The translations under genes and the position numbers were made by a program. The notes under the pieces were generated by a model that ran no database searches, was not told the origin of the DNA, and worked only from the letters and a program-made list of their open reading frames with translations. A stretch of 64,000 bases of DNA from the NCBI RefSeq assembly GCF_016458305.1, contig NZ_JAEMHL010000003.1, positions 579,028 through 643,027 on the forward strand, in the 5' to 3' direction. Each line of letters begins with the position of its first letter. Within the stretch, counting starts at the first letter, position 1. Positions 60,650 through 64,000 of the stretch are shown piece after piece. The DNA comes from Geomonas anaerohicana. Lineage in GTDB: Bacteria; Desulfobacterota; Desulfuromonadia; Geobacterales; Geobacteraceae.

Positions 60650-60717
60650 AAATAAAAGCTTTAAAGGTTTGTTTTTTCTTTGCGTGCTTTGCGGCTTTGC
60701 GTGAGGCGCTTTAGGTT

Positions 60718-61656
60718 TTACTCCCGCACCGAAAACCTGGCGTAGGCGTCGCAGCGCATGATCTGGACGGCGCTCGTGTTTCCCCTCGGGTAAATCTCGC
60801 GCGCAAGATAGGCCAGTTCTTCCGGCTCCTCATGCGCCGGTACATCACGCCACCATGCCTTGCTCCCCCCCTGCGTCCCGTCACTCCAACGGTAACCCCG
60901 CTCCTTGAGCACATCCTTCTTGTCGAAAGGCGCCGATACTGCATAGATCCGCGAGGTGACCTCGTGGGCCCGCTTCAGGAGTTCCAGGAAAATGGAGGAT
61001 CCGCTCACCGGCAAACGCTCCAGCAAAAGCCCCAACACCCCCTCGGCGTCATCCAGAGCACGGTGCGCGTTGATGGTGAGGGAACCGGTTTTGAACAGCA
61101 GGAACTCGAGGGTGCGCGATGAGAGCCGCTCCGCGCCCCAGTCGATCTGGCAGACGGTGCAGGCCCAGGGGAGCTTGACGAAGGAGGGAAAGCGGGTCTC
61201 CACAAACTTCCGGTCGAAGGCGGCGTTGTGCGCGATGACCAGGTCGGATTTCTCCGCCAGGGCATTGACGAAAGCGTCGTCGAACGCCTGGCCGCGTACC
61301 ATGTCGTCGGAGATGCCGGTTATCTCCTGTACCTCGGGAGGAATGGCGAAACCGGGATCCTCGAAACCGGAATAACGGTCGGTGATGCGAAAGATCTCGC
61401 CGCTGTCAGGATCGAACTCGAAGGCGACGATGCCCAGCTCGATGACCTTGTCCTGCTTGTGGTTCAACCCGGTGGTCTCGGTGTCGAGACAGAGGGCGAC
61501 CTTGGCGTGGCTGGGGCCGGGACGGCCGAGCCGGGCGTCCCGCGCCAGGTTCAGCCGGCGCAGCACCTGGTAGTCGCCGGTCGAGTGCAGCGAGGCGATG
61601 GCGATCTCGATCTCCAGGGGATTCATCTCGAACACTTTCTTCTTTGCTGGCGGCAT
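60718..61656 (-). CDS. DEDDh 3'-5' exonuclease (DNA polymerase III epsilon-like)
   Basis: The 312-residue protein has the proofreading-type exonuclease core with CLDTETTGL (about 55), AHNAAFDRKFVE and NAHRALDDAEG, which supply the DEDDh acidic residues and histidine for two metals. A C-terminal extension (about 230-312) carries a conserved basic/aromatic region of unknown role, unlike the short DnaQ. It probably trims DNA or RNA in repair. ATG at 61656 has AAGG upstream; an upstream ATG 22 codons before it is less likely. It stands between repeats, separate from the lhgO-like gene. Confidence 0.9.
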   Translation of the reverse strand: MPPAKKKVFEMNPLEIEIAIASLHSTGDYQVLRRLNLARDARLGRPGPSHAKVALCLDTETTGLNHKQDKVIELGIVAFEFDPDSGEIFRITDRYSGFEDPGFAIPPEVQEITGISDDMVRGQAFDDAFVNALAEKSDLVIAHNAAFDRKFVETRFPSFVKLPWACTVCQIDWGAERLSSRTLEFLLFKTGSLTINAHRALDDAEGVLGLLLERLPVSGSSIFLELLKRAHEVTSRIYAVSAPFDKKDVLKERGYRWSDGTQGGSKAWWRDVPAHEEPEELAYLAREIYPRGNTSAVQIMRCDAYARFSVRE

Positions 61657-61822
61657 GGTCAACCTTTGTCGTGCGGCGGGATTGAGTGAAGTGGAAACGC
61701 TGATGGTCGCAAACGATACCATACCGGCACGTTCATAGGCAAGGAGAGCTGCGTAGATTTATTGAGAAAAAGCAACCGGGCCAGCGTTGTCCAGTCGGGA
61801 TGTTGCCACTGCCCCGGAAAGT

Positions 61823-61922
61823 CCCCCCTCCCCTCGCGGGAGGGGGTTAGGGGGTGGGGGTAGGTGCCACATTTGCGGTCATGGCAAGGTCACCCCCCCT
61901 GCCCCCTCCCGTCAAGGGAGGG
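61823..61922. repeat. Dispersed CCCTCCC/GGGAGGG repeat, third copy
   Basis: CCCCTCCCCTCGCGGGAGGG near the left and TGCCCCCTCCCGTCAAGGGA near the right are two palindromes on either side of a 45-base centre. It fills the gap between the exonuclease and the acyl-CoA ligase gene. Confidence 0.65.
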
Positions 61923-61991
61923 GGAGAGATGGAAACGGTGCCGAAGCCGGTTCCATGGCGGACGCCCCCTGTCGAGGGTGTCGGTTTTCCT

Positions 61992-62017
61992 GGTTCCCAA
62001 GCTCCAGCTTGGGAACC
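61992..62017. repeat. GGTTCCCAAGCT palindrome, copy 2
   Basis: It is identical in all 26 bases to the copy at 42831. It lies just beyond the leftward ligase stop at 62031 and may serve as its transcript end. Confidence 0.9.
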
Positions 62018-62030
62018 CATCTTACTTCGC

Positions 62031-63674
62031 CTACCCCAAATACTTCACCCTGAGCGCCACCTTGTTGATCTTGCCGACGCTGGTCTTGTCGATGGCATCG
62101 ACGAACTTCACCTTGACCAGCACGACCTGCTTGCTGACCACGCCCTTGTCCGCATACTGCCTGACATGGTGGGAGATATCCTTCTCCGTTATCTTCACCG
62201 ACGGCTTGGGCACCACCAGTGCCAGCGGGCGCTCGCCCCATTTCTCGTCGGCCTTGCCGATGACAGCCACCTCGGCCACCGCGGGATGATGCGCAATGAT
62301 GTCCTCCAGTTCCAGGGAGGAGACCCACTCCCCCGCCACCTTGATGACATCCTTGCTCCGGTCGGTGATGCGCAGGTAGCCAAGCTCGTCGCGCACCGCA
62401 ACGTCGCCGGTGTGCAGGTATCCCCCTACCCAGAGCCGCTCGGAGGCCTTGTGGTCTTTAAGGTAACCCTGGGTGAGCCAGGGAGAGCGCACCACCACGT
62501 TGCCTGCACTCACCCCGTCGCGCGGCAGTTCGTTGAGCTCCGCATCGACAACGCGCAGGTCCACCAGCGGCAGCGTGAGGCCGGTCTTGCAGCGGATGTC
62601 CGCCTGTTCCGCGTGGGAGAGCTCCAGCATCTCGGGCGTCAACTGGGAGATGGTGAGAATGGGACAGGTTTCGGACATTCCGTAACCGGTGAAGACGTCC
62701 ATGCCCGCCTTGAGCGCCTCGACGCAGAGATTGCGCGACAGGGCGGCACCGCCGATGATGAGCTTCCAGCCGCTCAAGTCCATGCGCGCCGCGTGCGGGT
62801 GCTTTAACATCATGTGCAGGATGGTCGGCACGCAGTGCGAGAAGGTGGCCCCCTCCTTTTCCTTCAGCTCCAGCAGCGTTTCCGGAAGGTAGCGCCCCGG
62901 GTAGACCTGTTTCAGACCCATCATGGTGGCGATATAGGGAACGCCCCAGGCGTGGACGTGGAACATCGGCGTGATCGGCATGTAGACGTCGTCGCGGTGC
63001 AGGCAGCCGTGCGCGGTTGCGGTGCCGAGCGTGGTCATCAGGGCCATGGTATGCAGCACGAGTTGCCGGTGGCTGAAATAGACCCCCTTGGGCATCCCGG
63101 TGGTGCCGGTGGTGTAGAAGGTGGTGGCCCTGGTGTTCTCGTCCAGGTCCGGGAAGTCAAAGACAGGGGCCGCTTTTGCCAGCAGTTCCTCGTACTCGCC
63201 GGCGAAGGGGACCGTGTCGTCGTCCTTGGCCTCCTCATCGCTGATCAGGATGTAGGTGCGCACGTTGTCGATCCTGCCGCGGATCTGCTCCAGGATGGGG
63301 AGGAACTCGGCGTTAACCAGCAGTACGTCGTCCTCAGCGTGGTCGATGGTGTACAGGATCTGCTCCGGCGACAGGCGCACGTTGATGGTGTGCAGGACGG
63401 CGCCGATCATGGGGACCGCGAAGAACAGTTCCAGGTAGCGGTGGCTGTCCCAGTCCATGACCGCGACCGTCTGGCCGGGGCGCACCCCGAGGCTGGTCAG
63501 CATGCTGGCCGCACGAGCCACGCGCTCTCTGAGCTGCCGATAGTTGCCGCGATACAGGTCGCGGTAGACGATTTCCTGGTTAGGGTTGTCGACCACCGGG
63601 TAGAGCAGCATGTTCTTTATCAACAGCGGGTAGTCGTAAGCCGACGGCGTGCGCGGAATCAGCAAATCACTCAT
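62031..63674 (-). CDS. Long-chain fatty-acid-CoA ligase-like acyl-CoA synthetase
   Basis: The 547-residue adenylate-forming enzyme joins CoA to a carboxylic acid, with ATP, by way of an acyl-AMP. Motif A1 FYTTGTTGMPKG is near 188, then FTGYGMSETCP, HTGDVAVRD and the KVAGEWVSSLELE hinge, and the catalytic lysine is in DKTSVGKINKVALR near the C-terminus. All catalytic parts are present. It is closer to medium/long-chain acyl-CoA synthetases than to acetate enzymes, but the acid is not certain. The ATG at 63674 has AGGAGG just upstream. It is monocistronic on the visible part. Confidence 0.92.
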   Translation of the reverse strand: MSDLLIPRTPSAYDYPLLIKNMLLYPVVDNPNQEIVYRDLYRGNYRQLRERVARAASMLTSLGVRPGQTVAVMDWDSHRYLELFFAVPMIGAVLHTINVRLSPEQILYTIDHAEDDVLLVNAEFLPILEQIRGRIDNVRTYILISDEEAKDDDTVPFAGEYEELLAKAAPVFDFPDLDENTRATTFYTTGTTGMPKGVYFSHRQLVLHTMALMTTLGTATAHGCLHRDDVYMPITPMFHVHAWGVPYIATMMGLKQVYPGRYLPETLLELKEKEGATFSHCVPTILHMMLKHPHAARMDLSGWKLIIGGAALSRNLCVEALKAGMDVFTGYGMSETCPILTISQLTPEMLELSHAEQADIRCKTGLTLPLVDLRVVDAELNELPRDGVSAGNVVVRSPWLTQGYLKDHKASERLWVGGYLHTGDVAVRDELGYLRITDRSKDVIKVAGEWVSSLELEDIIAHHPAVAEVAVIGKADEKWGERPLALVVPKPSVKITEKDISHHVRQYADKGVVSKQVVLVKVKFVDAIDKTSVGKINKVALRVKYLG

Positions 63675-63755
63675 TTATATCCTCCTCATTGAAGCAATGG
63701 TTAAAGTTCACAGAGTCATGTAACGCCCGGATAAACCCCTCTCTTTTCGGGAAGC

Positions 63756-63794
63756 TCCCCTCTCCCCCTGGGAGAGGGTGCCCGCAGGGCGGGG
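63756..63794. repeat. Dispersed CCCTCTCCC/GGGAGAGGG repeat, fourth copy
   Basis: TCCCCTCTCCCCCTGGGAGA continues as GGGTGCCCGCAGGGCGGG, a two-hairpin form of the 23606 family. It lies upstream of the ligase gene. Confidence 0.65.
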
Positions 63795-63932
63795 GAGAGC
63801 TTTGCCGGCTGCCGGAATGACGCGCCCCCCTTTGCGAAGGTTCATCCGGAAATTCCGGGGCGCGAAATTTACGTCCCACCCGAAGCGCTGCACGAGGCCT
63901 GACGTCCCCCCCTTTGCGAAGGGTGTATAGAC

Positions 63933-63973
63933 CGGAGACATAGGTTACACATGTTCGGAGACATGGGTGACAC
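63933..63973. mobile_element. Possible insertion-sequence end (IS481-like terminus)
   Basis: Two direct 18-base copies of CGGAGACATRGGTKACAC (63933-63950 and 63956-63973, two mismatches) stand at the right edge. Such sequences are known to me at the ends of IS481-family elements in related genomes. The transposase would lie beyond 64000, so this rests on recall and layout only. Confidence 0.4.
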
Positions 63974-64000
63974 TTATTGCCAAGAAGTGACTTCCCTCTT

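Larger units (their letters stand above)
63675..64000. other. Right-edge intergenic region without a gene
   Basis: No credible gene is visible in the last 326 bases. They hold repeat remnants (below), a CCCCCCTTTGCGAAG motif twice (63825-63840 and 63905-63922) that also occurs near 37788-37818, and a possible insertion-sequence end. The region is probably mobile-element edge. Confidence 0.5.

Noticed and set aside
60283..60705. c-di-GMP or cGAMP (GEMM) riboswitch suggested by GCAAAG words
   Set aside because: The words belong to a 138-base tandem palindrome and lack the tetraloop receptor and two-stem layout of GEMM RNA.
1..64000. tRNA or rRNA genes
   Set aside because: No cloverleaf or conserved rRNA segment was seen by eye; a short tRNA could still be missed without a covariance search.

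Overview
The window looks like chromosome from a high-GC member of the Geobacteraceae (Geobacter, Geomonas or Citrifermentans type). The evidence is a multiheme NrfA, many two-component and cyclic-di-GMP proteins, a Wsp-like chemosensory cluster with a hybrid CheA, a double-cubane 2-hydroxyacyl-CoA-dehydratase-like pair, a FadL porin, and several dispersed palindromic repeats between otherwise housekeeping genes. Genus is inferred from gene content; no rRNA or tRNA gene was seen.

Left part (1-18 kb, mostly minus strand). The 5' part of a lipoprotein-type nitrite reductase (nrfA) and a PAS-GGDEF cyclase come first. A five-gene secretion-type operon follows, read right to left: a 12-blade NHL lipoprotein, an FKBP isomerase, a small exported protein, a very large multicopper oxidase fused to six ASH-like repeats, and a cohesin/dockerin-like protein. 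Next are a phosphate pair (Na/Pi symporter and Ppx/GppA phosphatase) and a small operon of a conserved hypothetical gene, rlmD, a TPR protein and an IHF/HU gene.

Middle left (18-25 kb, plus strand). Translation genes infA, efp and epmA are followed by biotin genes bioB, bioD and bioA. The bioB promoter region carries an excellent BirA-type operator. A TatD-radical SAM fusion closes this stretch.

Middle (25-35 kb). This is a signalling island. A histidine kinase and an HD-GYP phosphodiesterase share the same N-terminal sensor domain. They flank a GAF-GGDEF cyclase and a PilZ-like protein with an acyltransferase-like C-terminus. Synthesis, reception and degradation of c-di-GMP therefore sit together. 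A methyltransferase follows.

Middle right (35-46 kb). A FadL-like porin, a coiled-coil exported protein, an exported transglutaminase-like protein and an exported double rhodanese come first. Then come the double-cubane protein and its ATPase activator, with a divergent LysR regulator. Small genes follow: a GGQ release-factor-like protein, a tautomerase, a flavin reductase, an ADP-ribosylglycohydrolase and an ACP phosphodiesterase.

Right part (46.5-59 kb, plus strand). A nine-gene operon encodes CheW, CheR-TPR, CheW, an MCP, CheA-REC, CheB, two REC-histidine kinases and a sigma-54 activator, ending in a strong terminator. It has the parts of a Wsp system but no WspR cyclase. The first cheW seems to start at ATA. 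The right edge (59-64 kb) has an L-2-hydroxyglutarate oxidase-like gene, a 138-bp tandem repeat, a DEDDh exonuclease, an acyl-CoA ligase and a possible insertion-sequence end at the border.
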